DNA of 31,840 nt from a bacterium (lineage in GTDB: Bacteria; JAMCPX01), in contig JAJYUJ010000031.1 in the NCBI GenBank assembly GCA_021792615.1, forward strand, positions 1 through 31,840, written 5' to 3'. This document shows, in pieces, positions 16,034 to 26,171 of the stretch (position 1 is its first letter; every line of letters starts with the position of its first letter). The translations under genes and the position numbers were made by a program. Below the pieces are notes generated by a model, which saw only the letters and a program-made list of their open reading frames with translations, did not search any database and was not told the origin of the DNA.

Positions 16034-18447
16034 TCGGAAGACACGGGCATACCGCTTACCTGCGGGATATCGCGTACATGGGTCTCTGTATCGTACCTGC
16101 CCTTCCATATCTGCTCAAGCGAATCTACCCGCAAAGCCTTTTCTATAACCTGGTCCATATTTTCGACAAACGTAATGCTCAGTGCCTTTTTTATCACGTC
16201 CGGTATTTCCGCAATATCTTTCTCGTTGTCTTTCGGTATCAGCACCTCTTTTATCTGTGCCCGCATGGATGCCATAAGTTTTTCTTTTAATCCCCCTATA
16301 GGGAGTACCCTGCCTCTCAAGGTTATTTCACCGGTCATGGCAAGATCACGTTTTACGGGGATCCTCGTCAAAGCAGAAACAAGCGACGTTGCTATCGTGA
16401 TGCCCGCAGACGGACCGTCCTTGGGGATTGCACCCTCGGGTATATGGATATGCACATCTATTCTCTTGTAAAAATCCTTTTTAAGGCCGAGGGACGATGC
16501 TATCGTCCGTACGTAGCTCATGGCTGCGCTTGCAGACTCTTTCATAATATCACCTAACTTGCCGGTAACGGTCAACTTGCCTTTACCGTTCAGTACCGCG
16601 GATTCTATTGCGAGTATATCCCCCCCTGCTTCTGTCCATGCAAGGCCCGTGGCAACACCAACAAGATCGCGTTCCTCGAGTTCGCTCCTCTTGAATCTCG
16701 CCACGCCAAGATACTTTGCAAGATTCGAACTCCGTATAACGACTTTCTTATTTTTTTCTCCGCTTTTCAGTATGTGTTTTGCTACCTTCCTGAGTATGGT
16801 TGCAATCTCCCGCTCTACATTCCGTACGCCTGCTTCCCGGGTGTAATCCCGTATAATGTTGGCAATAGCTCCTTTTGTGAATTCGAGCTTTTCCGGTACA
16901 AGGCCGTTCGCTTTCAATTGCTTCGGAATAAGAAATTTTTTGGCGATATTGAGTTTTTCTACCTCTATATATCCCGGCAGCCGTATTATCTCCAGACGAT
17001 CCAGCAATGCCGGAGGTATCCCTGCCACCGTATTGGCGGTTGTAATGAACATGACCTTCGAAAGATCATAATCGAGATCGAGATAGTGATCGTTAAAAGC
17101 ATGGTTCTGCTCGGGATCCAGAACCTCTAAAAGGGCTGCGGACGGATCTCCCCGGAAGTCCATGCTCATCTTGTCTATCTCATCGAAAAGGAAGACCGGA
17201 TTCGATGTCCCTGCCTTTCGCATGGATTGAATAATCTTGCCCGGGAGGGCGCTTACATAGGTCCTCCTGTGTCCGCGAATCTCCGCTTCATCCCGTACGC
17301 CGCCGAGTGACTGCCGGACAAAATTCCTTCCCGTCGCCTCGGCTATGGACTTCGCAAGGGACGTCTTTCCCACACCCGGAGGGCCTACAAAGCACAGGAT
17401 GGGCCCTTTCGCGTCGGGACTCAGCGCTTTAACGGCAAGGAACTCGAGAATCCGCTCTTTGATCTGTTCAAGCCCGTAATGATCCCTGTCCAGGACTTTC
17501 TTCGCCTCATTTATGTCTTTTTTCTCATCCGAGTATTCATACCAGGGAAGGGAAAGAATCCATTCAAGATACCCGCGTACGACAGCAGCCTCGGCACTCA
17601 TCGGTGACATCATTTTCAGCTTCTTCAGCTCACCCTTGCAGCGCTTACCCGCCTCATCGGACATCTTTTTCTTCTTGATGCGTTCTTCGAGTTCTTTTAT
17701 CTCTGTTTTAAATTCGTCTTTTTCTCCAAGCTCTTTTTGTATGGCTCTCATCTGCTCGTTCAAATAATATTCTTTCTGAGCCTTCTCTGTCTGCTTCTTT
17801 ACCTGAGCCTTTATTCTTTTTTCGATATCGATTATTTCTATCTCGCCGAAAAGTCTTTCCATCAGTCTGGTCATAAACTTTTCGAGGTCCTCTATCTCCA
17901 TCAATGCCTGCTTTTCTTCCGCTTTCAGTTTGATGCTGCCGGCAATCGTATTCGCAACTATCTCGGCACTATCCACCGAAGAAATATAGGTTACGATTTC
18001 CGGGGCGATAAGATTGGTGTTTTTTGCGTAATCGGTAAATACCGACACCAGTTGTCTTTTTAATGCCTCGACTCCAGGCGTATTATTTAAAAGATCCCCG
18101 AGAGGACTGACCTCGACTTCCACATACAAATCCTCATCACGGTAAGAAAGGATCTTCCCCCGCTTCACTCCCTTTACCAGCAGTTTTATGCTGTCACTTT
18201 CAACGATATGGTGTTCTATGGATGAAAGCGTACCCGTTATCTGAATATCGTTCTCTTTCGGATCCTCAACTTTAGGATCCTTCTGCATGGTCGTAAAGAT
18301 CAGTGAATTGTTTTTTATGGCTTCTTTTACCGCATTGACGGATTTCGATCTGCCGACAATGAGCGGCGTCGTCTGATGAGGGAAAACAACGATATCTCTC
18401 AGTGGTAATAAGGGGACTCTGAAGTTGTCATTGCTGCCGCCGGTCAT
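16012..18447 (-). CDS. lon: ATP-dependent protease Lon
   Basis: The 811-residue protein has the full LonA architecture: N-terminal substrate-binding domain (about 10-200), coiled coil (about 205-265), AAA+ module with Walker A GPPGVGKT (355-362) and Walker B FLFDEID (419-425), and protease domain with catalytic Ser680 in KDGPSAG and Lys721 in GGLKEK. It degrades misfolded and short-lived regulatory proteins in the cytosol. It is the last gene of the tig-clpP-clpX-lon operon; its ATG overlaps the clpX stop by four bases (ATGA). The C-terminal tail after about 780 is polar and probably disordered. Confidence 0.98.
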   Translation of the reverse strand: MTGGSNDNFRVPLLPLRDIVVFPHQTTPLIVGRSKSVNAVKEAIKNNSLIFTTMQKDPKVEDPKENDIQITGTLSSIEHHIVESDSIKLLVKGVKRGKILSYRDEDLYVEVEVSPLGDLLNNTPGVEALKRQLVSVFTDYAKNTNLIAPEIVTYISSVDSAEIVANTIAGSIKLKAEEKQALMEIEDLEKFMTRLMERLFGEIEIIDIEKRIKAQVKKQTEKAQKEYYLNEQMRAIQKELGEKDEFKTEIKELEERIKKKKMSDEAGKRCKGELKKLKMMSPMSAEAAVVRGYLEWILSLPWYEYSDEKKDINEAKKVLDRDHYGLEQIKERILEFLAVKALSPDAKGPILCFVGPPGVGKTSLAKSIAEATGRNFVRQSLGGVRDEAEIRGHRRTYVSALPGKIIQSMRKAGTSNPVFLFDEIDKMSMDFRGDPSAALLEVLDPEQNHAFNDHYLDLDYDLSKVMFITTANTVAGIPPALLDRLEIIRLPGYIEVEKLNIAKKFLIPKQLKANGLVPEKLEFTKGAIANIIRDYTREAGVRNVEREIATILRKVAKHILKSGEKNKKVVIRSSNLAKYLGVARFKRSELEERDLVGVATGLAWTEAGGDILAIESAVLNGKGKLTVTGKLGDIMKESASAAMSYVRTIASSLGLKKDFYKRIDVHIHIPEGAIPKDGPSAGITIATSLVSALTRIPVKRDLAMTGEITLRGRVLPIGGLKEKLMASMRAQIKEVLIPKDNEKDIAEIPDVIKKALSITFVENMDQVIEKALRVDSLEQIWKGRYDTETHVRDIPQVSGMPVSSDQTHPNN

Positions 18448-19703
18448 TTCGTTCCACCTGCCTCCGCCTTCTTTTCATACGTAAGCAACGGTTCGCTCTG
18501 TTTAAATATCACGTCAGAATTAATGATACACTCGGTAATATCGCTCCGTGAAGGTATGTCATACATAATGTCGAGCATGATATTTTCCATGATTGCCCTC
18601 AACCCGCGCGCGCCCGATTTTCTTCTGATGGCCTCTTTTGCTATCGACTCTATTGCATCATGGCTGAACACCAGTTTTACACCTTCCATGGAGAACAGCT
18701 TCTGATACTGTTTGATGATTGCATTCCTCGGTTTTACCAGTATCTCCATCAACGCCTGGGCAGTCAGCTCTTCCATGGTGGCGACAATCGGCACCCTGCC
18801 GATGAATTCGGGGATCATACCGTATTTTATAAGGTCTTCCGTCTCTACCATTCCAAGAATATCGGTCAGGCTCTTTCCCCTGACCCCTTTCAGGTCCGCA
18901 CCGAACCCCATGGATTTTACACCGATCCGCTTTGAGATGATCTTTTCGATACCGTCGAACGTACCGCCGCATATAAATAAAATGTTTGAGGTATCTACCC
19001 TGAAATAATCCTGTTCGGGATGTTTTCTTCCGCCCTTGGGTGGAACATTGGCTATTGTACCTTCTATGATTTTCAGAAGTGCCTGCTGCACACCTTCTCC
19101 CGACACATCCCTGGTTATCGAAGGACTGTCTGTTTTCCTTGAAAGCTTGTCTATCTCGTCTATGTAAACGATGCCTCTCTGTGCTTTATTGATATCGTAA
19201 TTTGCATTCTGTATAAGACTCAGCACGATGTTTTCGACATCCTCCCCGACATATCCCGCTTCCGTCAGAGTTGTTGCATCGGCAATGGTAAACGGCACAT
19301 CAAGAAACTTCGCAAGCGTCTGGGCAAGCAGCGTTTTCCCCGTACCGGTCGGGCCCAGAAGCAGAATATTGCTCTTTTGGATCTCCACGTCATCGTTCTT
19401 CTGATGCGAATCTATCCGTTTATAATGGTTGTGAACAGCTACGGATATTATCTTCTTTGCCTTTTCCTGACCTATGACATACCGGTCAAGGAATGCTTTT
19501 ATCTCTCCGGGTTTTGGAACGGCCTTCCGTATGCCCAGGGTGTCCTGCTGGGTTTCGTAGTCTTCCGCGATTATCTCATTGCACAGTTCCACACATTCAT
19601 CGCATATAAAAGCATTCGGACCTGCAATAAGTTTTTTAACCTCTTTCTGCGTCTTGCCGCAGAAAGAGCATTTCAATACGCTTTCGTCTTTTTTAAGAAC
19701 CAA
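18444..19703 (-). CDS. clpX: ClpX, ATPase subunit of ClpXP protease
   Basis: The 419-residue AAA+ unfoldase has an N-terminal zinc-binding domain with Cys12, Cys15, Cys34 and Cys37 and Walker A GPTGTGKT (117-124). It also has Walker B ([10 protein letters not shown]), the YVGEDVE pore loop, and an IGF-type ClpP-contacting loop that reads Ile-Gly-Val here ([11 protein letters not shown]). It selects, unfolds and feeds substrates into ClpP. The start codon is TTG: no in-frame ATG lies before the zinc finger, and GGAGGT seven bases upstream supports it. It overlaps the end of clpP by 11 bases and lon by 4, indicating one operon with coupled translation. Confidence 0.98.
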   Translation of the reverse strand: MVLKKDESVLKCSFCGKTQKEVKKLIAGPNAFICDECVELCNEIIAEDYETQQDTLGIRKAVPKPGEIKAFLDRYVIGQEKAKKIISVAVHNHYKRIDSHQKNDDVEIQKSNILLLGPTGTGKTLLAQTLAKFLDVPFTIADATTLTEAGYVGEDVENIVLSLIQNANYDINKAQRGIVYIDEIDKLSRKTDSPSITRDVSGEGVQQALLKIIEGTIANVPPKGGRKHPEQDYFRVDTSNILFICGGTFDGIEKIISKRIGVKSMGFGADLKGVRGKSLTDILGMVETEDLIKYGMIPEFIGRVPIVATMEELTAQALMEILVKPRNAIIKQYQKLFSMEGVKLVFSHDAIESIAKEAIRRKSGARGLRAIMENIMLDIMYDIPSRSDITECIINSDVIFKQSEPLLTYEKKAEAGGTK

Positions 19704-20313
19704 TGCTCTTACCTCCGCCTATTTTCAATTCTTCCCGTTTTGTTATCACGCTGTCTATTATACCATAGGATATCGCATCTTCGCCACCCATGAAGAAATC
19801 CCTCTCGGTATCCGAGGCTATTCTCTCCAGAGGTTGTCCGGTGTGCGCACTTAAAATCTTGTTTATTTCTTCCCTCAGCTTAAGGATTTCTTTGGCATGT
19901 ATGTCGATCTCCGACGCCTTGCCCTGGAGCCCGCCCGATGGTTGATGGATCATAATCCTCGCATTCGGCAGGGCGAACCTTTTACCCTTGACGCCCGCAG
20001 AGAGAAGAACAGCTCCCATACTGGCCGCCTGACCTATGCACATCGTCGTGATATTGGAACGTATGTACTGCATGGTATCGTATATTGCCAGTCCTGCGGT
20101 CACGACGCCGCCGGGTGAATTTATGTACAACTGTATGTCCTTATCCGGATCCTCGGATTCGAGGAACAAAAGCTGTGCAATGACTATATTCGCAAGTTCA
20201 TCGTCGATGGCAGACCCGATAAAAACGATTCGCTCTTTTAGCAGGCGGGAATATATGTCGTATGCTCTTTCACCCTTCGATGTCTGTTCTACAACCATAG
20301 GTATAAGCATCAT
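19693..20313 (-). CDS. clpP: ClpP, proteolytic subunit of Clp protease
   Basis: The 206-residue serine peptidase shows the catalytic triad: Ser98 in [11 protein letters not shown], His123 in MIHQPSGG and Asp172 in TERDFFM. YINSPGG (63-69) forms the oxyanion region. It assembles as a double heptamer and works with ClpX from the next gene. The start overlaps the trigger-factor stop (AAATGATG); the second ATG is equally possible. The ribosome-binding site AGAAGGAG lies inside tig. Confidence 0.98.
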   Translation of the reverse strand: MMLIPMVVEQTSKGERAYDIYSRLLKERIVFIGSAIDDELANIVIAQLLFLESEDPDKDIQLYINSPGGVVTAGLAIYDTMQYIRSNITTMCIGQAASMGAVLLSAGVKGKRFALPNARIMIHQPSGGLQGKASEIDIHAKEILKLREEINKILSAHTGQPLERIASDTERDFFMGGEDAISYGIIDSVITKREELKIGGGKSIGS

Positions 20314-21566
20314 TTCTCCTTCTTCTCCTCTATAAGTTGAGCATTTTTCATGATCAAATCAAGAACCTTCTCATTCACCAGGTGCTGTTTGATCGTCTCC
20401 ATGCTGTTGTCTTTATTCAATTTTTCCGTTATATGCTCGGGAGTCTCGTTGTTGTGGTACGCTATATGCGCAATCTCGGATTTCAATTCGTCATCGGTAA
20501 GGGCTACGTTTTCCTGCTTTCCGATTGCATCAAAATATATCCTCGTCATCAGCCCTATACGTATATAGGTATCGATCTGTTTTAACCTTTCCTCTATCTC
20601 CTGTTTATTGTTCATGGCATATGCCCTCTTCAGCTCTTCATCTTCAGTGGCTATGTGTTCCAGCTCTTTCTTTACGAGAGATCCCGGCAATTCCAGGGGG
20701 TGCCTTTGCAGCAAGGCCGCAACGATCATATCCTGATACATAAGCCTGTTGATCCTTTCTATCTCTTCTTCTATATCCTTTTTTAAAGCGGATTTCAACT
20801 CATCCAGCGAATTATAGGTGCCGCTTGTTTTTGCCAGTTCATCGTCTATGGGAGGATATTTGATATACTTTATAGCTTTCAATTCTATCATGAAATGCAC
20901 ATTCTTTGCTGCATCTACCGTGACCTTCCTTTTCTCACCGGGCAGCATACCGATTATCTGGTCGTAGAATTTCTTTCCCAGTTTTTCGTTCACCGCCCAC
21001 AAAAGGTCGTCATTGACTTTCCCGGCTTTGCCCTGCTTGTCAAGTTCCGTCAATTTAACAGAAGCCAGGTCGTTCTCGCGTAAAGGCCTTTGCTCTTCCA
21101 GCGGCATCAAAACACCGAGCCGTTTCTGAATCTTGGCCAGGGCTTCCTGCACCTGTTCTTCCGTTACCTCCGGGGCCGGGAGCTTCTTCAACTCTATGGC
21201 TTTGAAATCTACCTTCTCCAACTCCGGGATATTCTCGACCACAACCGTGTACGTAAGGTCGCCGTCACCCGTATAATCAATTTTTTCGATTACCGGTGAT
21301 CCGATAGCCTTTATATGCGACTCCTCTATCGCACTGTTGATCGTATGGTCTATCACCTCAAGCTCCGCCTCATATTTTATATCGTTTTCAAACTTGCTCT
21401 TTATGACAGATTCCGGGACCTTGCCCTTCCTGAACCCCGGGACCTTCGCACTCTTCTGAAATTCTGCAATCTTGTGGGATATGGTATCCTGCACAAAGTC
21501 CTTTGGTACCATGACCGATACCTTTTTCTTTACACTGCTCTGAGTTTCCACGCCTAAAATCTTCAT
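20310..21566 (-). CDS. tig: Trigger factor, ribosome-associated chaperone
   Basis: The 418-residue protein has the ribosome-binding signature GFRKGKVP (44-51), a middle FKBP-like domain (about 160-232) and a helical C-terminal chaperone domain. It binds nascent chains at the ribosomal tunnel exit. The FKBP-like part looks shortened: [13 protein letters not shown] is followed almost directly by [10 protein letters not shown], without the usual Phe-Pro-x-x-Tyr and Leu-Ala-Gly-Lys segment, so prolyl isomerase activity may be reduced. AGGAAGGT precedes the ATG. It lies 25 bases after tRNA-Leu on the same strand and probably shares its promoter. Confidence 0.96.
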   Translation of the reverse strand: MKILGVETQSSVKKKVSVMVPKDFVQDTISHKIAEFQKSAKVPGFRKGKVPESVIKSKFENDIKYEAELEVIDHTINSAIEESHIKAIGSPVIEKIDYTGDGDLTYTVVVENIPELEKVDFKAIELKKLPAPEVTEEQVQEALAKIQKRLGVLMPLEEQRPLRENDLASVKLTELDKQGKAGKVNDDLLWAVNEKLGKKFYDQIIGMLPGEKRKVTVDAAKNVHFMIELKAIKYIKYPPIDDELAKTSGTYNSLDELKSALKKDIEEEIERINRLMYQDMIVAALLQRHPLELPGSLVKKELEHIATEDEELKRAYAMNNKQEIEERLKQIDTYIRIGLMTRIYFDAIGKQENVALTDDELKSEIAHIAYHNNETPEHITEKLNKDNSMETIKQHLVNEKVLDLIMKNAQLIEEKKEK

Positions 21567-21591
21567 CCTTAACCTTCCTGTTTATTTTATT

Positions 21592-21672
21592 TGCGAGGGA
21601 GGGGAGTTGAACCCCTACGGTTATCCCACCAGATCCTAAGTCTGGCGCGTCTACCAGTTCCGCCACCCTCGC
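21592..21672 (-). tRNA. tRNA-Leu, anticodon UAG
   Basis: On the minus strand the 7-bp acceptor stem GCGAGGG/CCCTCGC closes the molecule, with A as discriminator. The anticodon loop CTTAGGA gives anticodon UAG (reads CUN, leucine). A variable arm of about 12 bases and a T arm AGGGG-TTCAACT-CCCCT fit a class II leucine tRNA. CCA is not encoded. Its place directly before tig agrees with deltaproteobacterial gene order as I recall it. Confidence 0.96.
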
Positions 21673-21683
21673 CTGCTTCCATG

Positions 21684-21712
21684 AAGTTAAAATGTATTTC
21701 CAATAAAGTCAA
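21684..21712 (-). promoter_or_regulatory. Candidate sigma-70 promoter of tRNA-Leu and the tig operon
   Basis: On the minus strand TTGACT (21712-21707) and TAACTT (21689-21684) are 17 bases apart, and the tRNA 5' end lies 11 bases after the -10. The -35 is good and the -10 is weak. Position and spacing fit a short tRNA leader. Confidence 0.5.
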
Positions 21713-21775
21713 TTTAAGAGTGCACGAAATGGAACTCGTTGATCTTGGTAAAAATTCCTACTAAACTTCCCGATT

Positions 21776-23356
21776 ATGAGTACTGGTGAAGGACAATTGA
21801 TAGCCGGCAGGTACCTCCTCAAAAAAGAACTCGGCAGGGGGGGGATGGCCATTATCTATGCCGGAACCGATACGGTCCTGAAACGCGAGGTGGCAATAAA
21901 AATCCTCTACCCGCACTTTACCTCCGACAGCACCCTGATCCAGAGGTTTATCAATGAGGCACGGATCATAGCAAAGCTCCATTACAAGAGCATCGTATCG
22001 CTGTATGACATAGCACAGCACGAGGGAGTACCGTTCATCGTGCTCGAGTATGTCCAGGGCTACGATCTCAGGCACATGCAGGATACTATGATCAAAGAGA
22101 GGAAAAAGATATCGCCGGAGGCGGCACTCATCATGGCGTACATCGTATGCGATGCCGTCGCTCATGCGCATTCGCTCGGTATAGTCCATAGAGATATCAA
22201 GCCTGAAAATGTACTCATCAGCAGCCTCGGGGAAATGAAGATTACTGATTTCGGACTCGCCCATATCCTGACGGATACCCGTATCACCATGAGCGGAGCG
22301 GCTATCGGCTCACCCGAATTCATGTCTCCCGAACACATAAATTCGAACAACATCGGCAGTGCATCAGACGTGTTTTCTCTCGGCTCATTGCTGTATTGGC
22401 TTGTCACCGGCGTATCCCCGTTTTATGCGGACAACACCATGTCCATACTCAATAATATATCGAGGAATTATTACAGGCCCATCCGGGCGTCCGCACCAGG
22501 GATCGACGACTGGATCGAAAAGACCGTTGCGACCTGTCTGAGCCCTCAGCCCGAAGGCCGGTATCGCGATGCATCGGAACTGGCGGGGGTACTCTATGAC
22601 GGCATCAAAAAATTCTCGCCGGACCCTTACGCTGCGTTCAGGCTTTATATCTATTCACCCGGACAAACAGAAAACGCGCTCCTGCAGCAGCACAATGTAG
22701 TCCGGCATACCGAAGCAACGGCGTATATAAAATCAAACAACTTTGAAAAAGCGCTCTCCGTCATAAGCACGATACTGGAAACGGGAGACGAACGGACGGA
22801 CGTTTCCGGATTGATGAAAGCGCTGAAGAAGAGAAGATACAGCAGGTGGATAGTAACCGGTCTGGAGCTTGCTGTTCTATTCCTGGCAGTGCTTATGATA
22901 GCAAAGGAAGAGTACCGCGAAACACCGGCAGGCTTTTTCACCAGGCCGCCGTCCCTCGCGCAGCCGGTTCTCCCGGAAGAAACCAGTCCTGCGCACAAAC
23001 CGGCAACCGTGGTCCGCAAAAAAATGGTACGGCAGGTGATGTCCGTGTCCCCTGTCCGGCGGCAAAAAAGCCGCGGGAACAATATACCCGTTCAAAATCC
23101 GGACGCTGCGGCAAACCGGCAGCAGCAAGCGGCACATACCGGAACGCTTGAACTCATAACGTATCCCTGGGCAATGGTATTCATAGACGATAAATATATC
23201 GGCGAAACACCGAGGCTTAAAAGCATCACCCTTTCCGTGGGCGAGCACAAAATGTATCTCATGAATCCCTACCTGAAGCCGTACACCGGCACGCTCACCA
23301 TACTGCCGGATAAAACGATCACAAAAAGAATAGAGCTGAACGGGCCTTTACCCTAA
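21776..23356 (+). CDS. Membrane Ser/Thr protein kinase with C-terminal PEGA domain
   Basis: The 526-residue protein has a complete Hanks-type kinase domain (about 10-280): glycine loop LGRGGMAIIYAG (19-30), Lys42 in VAIKIL, catalytic HRDIKPEN (138-145), DFG (158-160) and a GSPEFMSPE activation segment (179-187). A single membrane helix follows (about 355-375, VTGLELAVLFLAVLMIA). A Pro/Gln/Arg-rich linker leads to a PEGA-like domain (about 455-526) with PWAMVFIDDKYIGETPRLK. The kinase is cytosolic and the PEGA module lies outside the inner membrane, perhaps sensing envelope ligands. It is divergent from tRNA-Leu and convergent with the ABC gene. No obvious ribosome-binding site precedes the ATG. 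Targets are unknown. Confidence 0.92.
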   Translation: MSTGEGQLIAGRYLLKKELGRGGMAIIYAGTDTVLKREVAIKILYPHFTSDSTLIQRFINEARIIAKLHYKSIVSLYDIAQHEGVPFIVLEYVQGYDLRHMQDTMIKERKKISPEAALIMAYIVCDAVAHAHSLGIVHRDIKPENVLISSLGEMKITDFGLAHILTDTRITMSGAAIGSPEFMSPEHINSNNIGSASDVFSLGSLLYWLVTGVSPFYADNTMSILNNISRNYYRPIRASAPGIDDWIEKTVATCLSPQPEGRYRDASELAGVLYDGIKKFSPDPYAAFRLYIYSPGQTENALLQQHNVVRHTEATAYIKSNNFEKALSVISTILETGDERTDVSGLMKALKKRRYSRWIVTGLELAVLFLAVLMIAKEEYRETPAGFFTRPPSLAQPVLPEETSPAHKPATVVRKKMVRQVMSVSPVRRQKSRGNNIPVQNPDAAANRQQQAAHTGTLELITYPWAMVFIDDKYIGETPRLKSITLSVGEHKMYLMNPYLKPYTGTLTILPDKTITKRIELNGPLP

Positions 23357-23374
23357 CCCGCTCCCGCCCGGCAC

Positions 23375-24316
23375 TCATTCGCCTTCCTGCAGGGATGTCC
23401 CTGTTATGGCAAGGAATGCATCTTCAAGATTCGGCGGCCGCCGAACAGGATAGGAAAGAGGATAAATCTCTATCAACTTCTTGTGTATTGCACCTACATC
23501 CTCGGATTTCGCGGGAATGATTAAACCGAACTTGCTTGAAAATTCATGCCGGAATTCGAATTCCTTCAGACTGCCGAGGAGACTGGAAAAATCGCTCCCG
23601 TTGTTGAACTTGATCTCTATGACGTCCGCGGGATACCGGGACGTTACGATATGCCGGGGCGTATCCATATCTACGATGCTTCCGTAATGCATAATCATCA
23701 CCCTGTCACACAGCTTCGTTACCTCTTCCATATAGTGTGTCGTCAGCAGAATGGTTATGCCCTGCTCTTTTATCTGGAGCAGTTTGTCCCACGTATCATG
23801 CCTAACCTGGGGATCGAGTCCTGTCGTCGGTTCATCGAGTATCAGTAAAGACGGATCGTTGATAAGCCCGCGGGCGAGCGTAAGCCTTCTGCGCATACCG
23901 CCGGAAAGCTCCATGACATTATAATCTCCGTATTGTGTAAGATCGAAGAATTTGAGGAGTTCGTTGATCTTTTCTTTCGATACCGCGCCAAAATAACTCG
24001 CGTATATCAAAAGGTTCTCATAAACGCTGAGGTCGGGATCGAGACTGTCTTCCTGCGACACAACGCCCATGAGTCTCCGTATTCCCCGGTCGTGGCTTTT
24101 CGCATCCTTACCCACTATAGACAGTTCGCCGTCATCGATTGTACACTTGCCCGTTATCATATTGACCGTCGTCGTTTTGCCAGCGCCGTTGGGACCCACG
24201 ATACCGAACACCTCGCCCTCGTCCACCTGAAAACTTATCCTGTTCACAGCGACTTTCTTGTCGTATTGTTTAAACAAGTCTCTTGCTGCAATTAATGTTT
24301 TTTGCTCTTTTATCAT
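23375..24316 (-). CDS. ABC transporter ATP-binding protein (DrrA/NodI-like), no permease nearby
   Basis: The 313-residue ATPase has Walker A GPNGAGKTT (41-49), Q-loop VSQED (86-90), ABC signature LSGGM (137-141), Walker B LLILDEP (157-163) and switch His194. A C-terminal extension of about 90 residues is typical of the ABC-2/DrrA group, which normally pairs with a six-helix permease. No permease is encoded next to it. The upstream gene on the same strand is an acyl-CoA ligase 75 bases away, and downstream is the convergent kinase. It may serve a permease elsewhere. The ATPase call is firm; cargo is unknown. Confidence 0.92.
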   Translation of the reverse strand: MIKEQKTLIAARDLFKQYDKKVAVNRISFQVDEGEVFGIVGPNGAGKTTTVNMITGKCTIDDGELSIVGKDAKSHDRGIRRLMGVVSQEDSLDPDLSVYENLLIYASYFGAVSKEKINELLKFFDLTQYGDYNVMELSGGMRRRLTLARGLINDPSLLILDEPTTGLDPQVRHDTWDKLLQIKEQGITILLTTHYMEEVTKLCDRVMIMHYGSIVDMDTPRHIVTSRYPADVIEIKFNNGSDFSSLLGSLKEFEFRHEFSSKFGLIIPAKSEDVGAIHKKLIEIYPLSYPVRRPPNLEDAFLAITGTSLQEGE

Positions 24317-24391
24317 GGTTACCTGCTGTTTGTTACCATACCACGGACCAGCCTCCCTGTCCGGTGATTTTCTGCCGTACGGCTAAAACCA

Positions 24392-26086
24392 TTATTTTTT
24401 CAGTTTTGCGAGTTCTTCCTTTTCAAGGACATTGAACGCGACCTTGCCCACCAGCGTGTGCGGAAGGTCGTTCCTGAACTCTATTTCCCTTGGACAGCTC
24501 CATTTGATCAGGTGTTTTCTGCAATGCTCAATAATCTCTTTAGCCTTGTCCGGTCCCGCATGAGAAGGGTCCTTCAGTACCACAAACCCTTTCACGCGCT
24601 GGACCTGGGCATCGTCAGGAACACCTATCACGCATGCTTCCTTAACATCGGGATGTTCGCAGATCACGTTTTCCACCTGATGGGGATAAACGTTCATGCC
24701 GGAAGACTTGATCATCCTTTTGAGCCGCAGCCGGAAATAGAAGAAACCGTCTTTGTCCATCACTCCGATATCGCCGGTATGAAGCCATAATCTGCCATCG
24801 TGGTGTTTCTTCAGCGTATTGTTTGTTTCTTCCGGCTGATCGATATACCCGAGCATAACAGCCGGACCGCTGACACATATCTCTCCCTCTTCTCCCAGAG
24901 GCGCCTCTTCCGTCGTACCGGACTTGACTATCTTGGCGAGCATATCCGGGAATGGTATGCCGATGCTGTCTTCCCGGTACTCGGAAAGCGGCATTGCCAT
25001 GATTGCGGTTACCGCCTCGGTGAGGCCGTATCCCTGCATCAGCCGGACATCCCCTCCTCCCCGGGTAACGGTCTGTTCGAATCTCTCTTTCACCCTGGGC
25101 GTAAGCGAATCCGCACCGCTGAACGTCGCCTTCAGACAGGACAGGTCGGTTTTCTGGAACAAGGGGTCGTGCGACAGTGCGTCGAAGAGCGTAGGCACAC
25201 CGACGATAAAATTCGGCCGTACGGATTTGATCATCTGAGCAACGGTCTTCGGTGTAAACTGCGGTACGAGTACGCTCTTGCCGCCGCCCATAAATGCGGC
25301 ATTCACGCAAACGCCGAGGCCGAACCCATGGAAGATCGGCAGTATTGCAAGTACGGTGTCCCCGCCGGACAACCGCGCCCACTCGGTGACCTGTTTGCCC
25401 TCGCTGATAAAATTCATGTTCGAGAGCATGATGCCTTTCGGTACACCGGTTGTGCCCCCGCTGTACAATATCGCGGCCATATCGTCCGTCTGCATTGCAG
25501 CTTTCTCCGCATGCGGGTAATGACCTTTCATCAGCGTATTCCACCATACAACGGACGTGTCCCTGATACGAGGTATCTTCCTGCCCTCCACAAGGTAAAA
25601 GGCGATCTTCTTTGCGATACCGAGATAATCGGTTATACCCGTCAGGACGATGGTCTTCAGCGGGGTCTTGTCCTTGATTTTTTCGAACTTACCATAAAAC
25701 ATGTCGAGTGTCAGGGCGAACGTGCTTTTACTGATATTCAGGTACATCCCTATCTCTTCCGGCGTTGAAAGAGGGTGTATCATACTGGCAACACCGCCGA
25801 GTTTGTTCACAGCGTAGAAGCATATAATGCCCTGCGGACTTGTCGGCATGGATATGGTAATACGATCTCCCTTCTTGAACCCGAGGCTTGCAAGCCCGTC
25901 CGCACACCGGTCTATCTGCTGCGCGAATGCCCTGTAGGTTGCCGTGTATCCGAGAAAATAATACGCGGTATCGCCGGGCTTCTCCTGTACGGTCTGCATA
26001 ACGGCCTCGTACATGGTCACCCTGGGATATGCGATCGTAACGGGAATATTGCCGTAAAATTTCAGCCATGGTTTTTGTTCATACAT
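24392..26086 (-). CDS. AMP-forming acyl-CoA ligase (long-chain fatty acid type)
   Basis: The 564-residue ANL-superfamily enzyme has P-loop YSGGTTGVPKG (208-218), the LMQGYGLTEA motif, HTGDIGVMDKDGFFYFRLRLKRMIKSSG hinge (in two parts) and C-terminal catalytic Lys548 in LVGKVAF. It activates a carboxylic acid with ATP to an acyl-adenylate and then forms the CoA thioester. The chain length cannot be fixed by eye. GGAG (26097-26094) seven bases upstream supports the ATG; two in-frame stops lie before it. A leader hairpin overlaps this ribosome-binding site. It is divergent from a second ligase and upstream of the lone ABC ATPase. Confidence 0.9.
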   Translation of the reverse strand: MYEQKPWLKFYGNIPVTIAYPRVTMYEAVMQTVQEKPGDTAYYFLGYTATYRAFAQQIDRCADGLASLGFKKGDRITISMPTSPQGIICFYAVNKLGGVASMIHPLSTPEEIGMYLNISKSTFALTLDMFYGKFEKIKDKTPLKTIVLTGITDYLGIAKKIAFYLVEGRKIPRIRDTSVVWWNTLMKGHYPHAEKAAMQTDDMAAILYSGGTTGVPKGIMLSNMNFISEGKQVTEWARLSGGDTVLAILPIFHGFGLGVCVNAAFMGGGKSVLVPQFTPKTVAQMIKSVRPNFIVGVPTLFDALSHDPLFQKTDLSCLKATFSGADSLTPRVKERFEQTVTRGGGDVRLMQGYGLTEAVTAIMAMPLSEYREDSIGIPFPDMLAKIVKSGTTEEAPLGEEGEICVSGPAVMLGYIDQPEETNNTLKKHHDGRLWLHTGDIGVMDKDGFFYFRLRLKRMIKSSGMNVYPHQVENVICEHPDVKEACVIGVPDDAQVQRVKGFVVLKDPSHAGPDKAKEIIEHCRKHLIKWSCPREIEFRNDLPHTLVGKVAFNVLEKEELAKLKK

Positions 26087-26095
26087 TATTGCTCT

Positions 26096-26135
26096 CCGTT
26101 CTGGTTTTTTTCATCAATGTCTCTTATCAGAACGG
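26096..26135 (-). promoter_or_regulatory. Leader dyad overlapping the ligase ribosome-binding site
   Basis: CCGTTCTG (26096-26103) and CAGAACGG (26128-26135) are perfect 8-base complements 24 bases apart. On the minus-strand transcript the 3' arm covers the first two bases of the GGAG Shine-Dalgarno. An 11-codon upstream ORF (26114 to 26079) starts in the loop and overlaps the main start. It may be an operator or a translational control hairpin. Confidence 0.4.
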
Positions 26136-26141
26136 GTTTTA

Positions 26142-26171
26142 AAAGTCTATCGAGTCCGGACACCAGACTTT
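26142..26171. promoter_or_regulatory. Nested dyad between divergent acyl-CoA ligase genes
   Basis: AAAGTCT (26142-26148) and AGACTTT (26165-26171) are perfect 7-base arms. They enclose the 8-base palindrome GTCCGGAC (26154-26161), with centres one base apart. A T-run follows, then TATTAT (26190-26195), a possible -10 for the plus gene. Position suggests an operator for a fatty-acid regulator; a terminator-like hairpin on the plus strand is the alternative. Confidence 0.45.

Noticed and set aside
21388-21666. Minus-strand ORF beginning MAELVDAPDLGSGG
   Set aside because: This is the well-known false ORF produced by reading through a tRNA-Leu gene; the rest overlaps tig in another frame.
24642-25547. 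301-codon minus-strand ORF and 322-codon plus-strand ORF (24800-25768) inside the acyl-CoA ligase
   Set aside because: Both are Arg/Gly-rich shadows of the clear ligase gene in other frames and show no family motifs.
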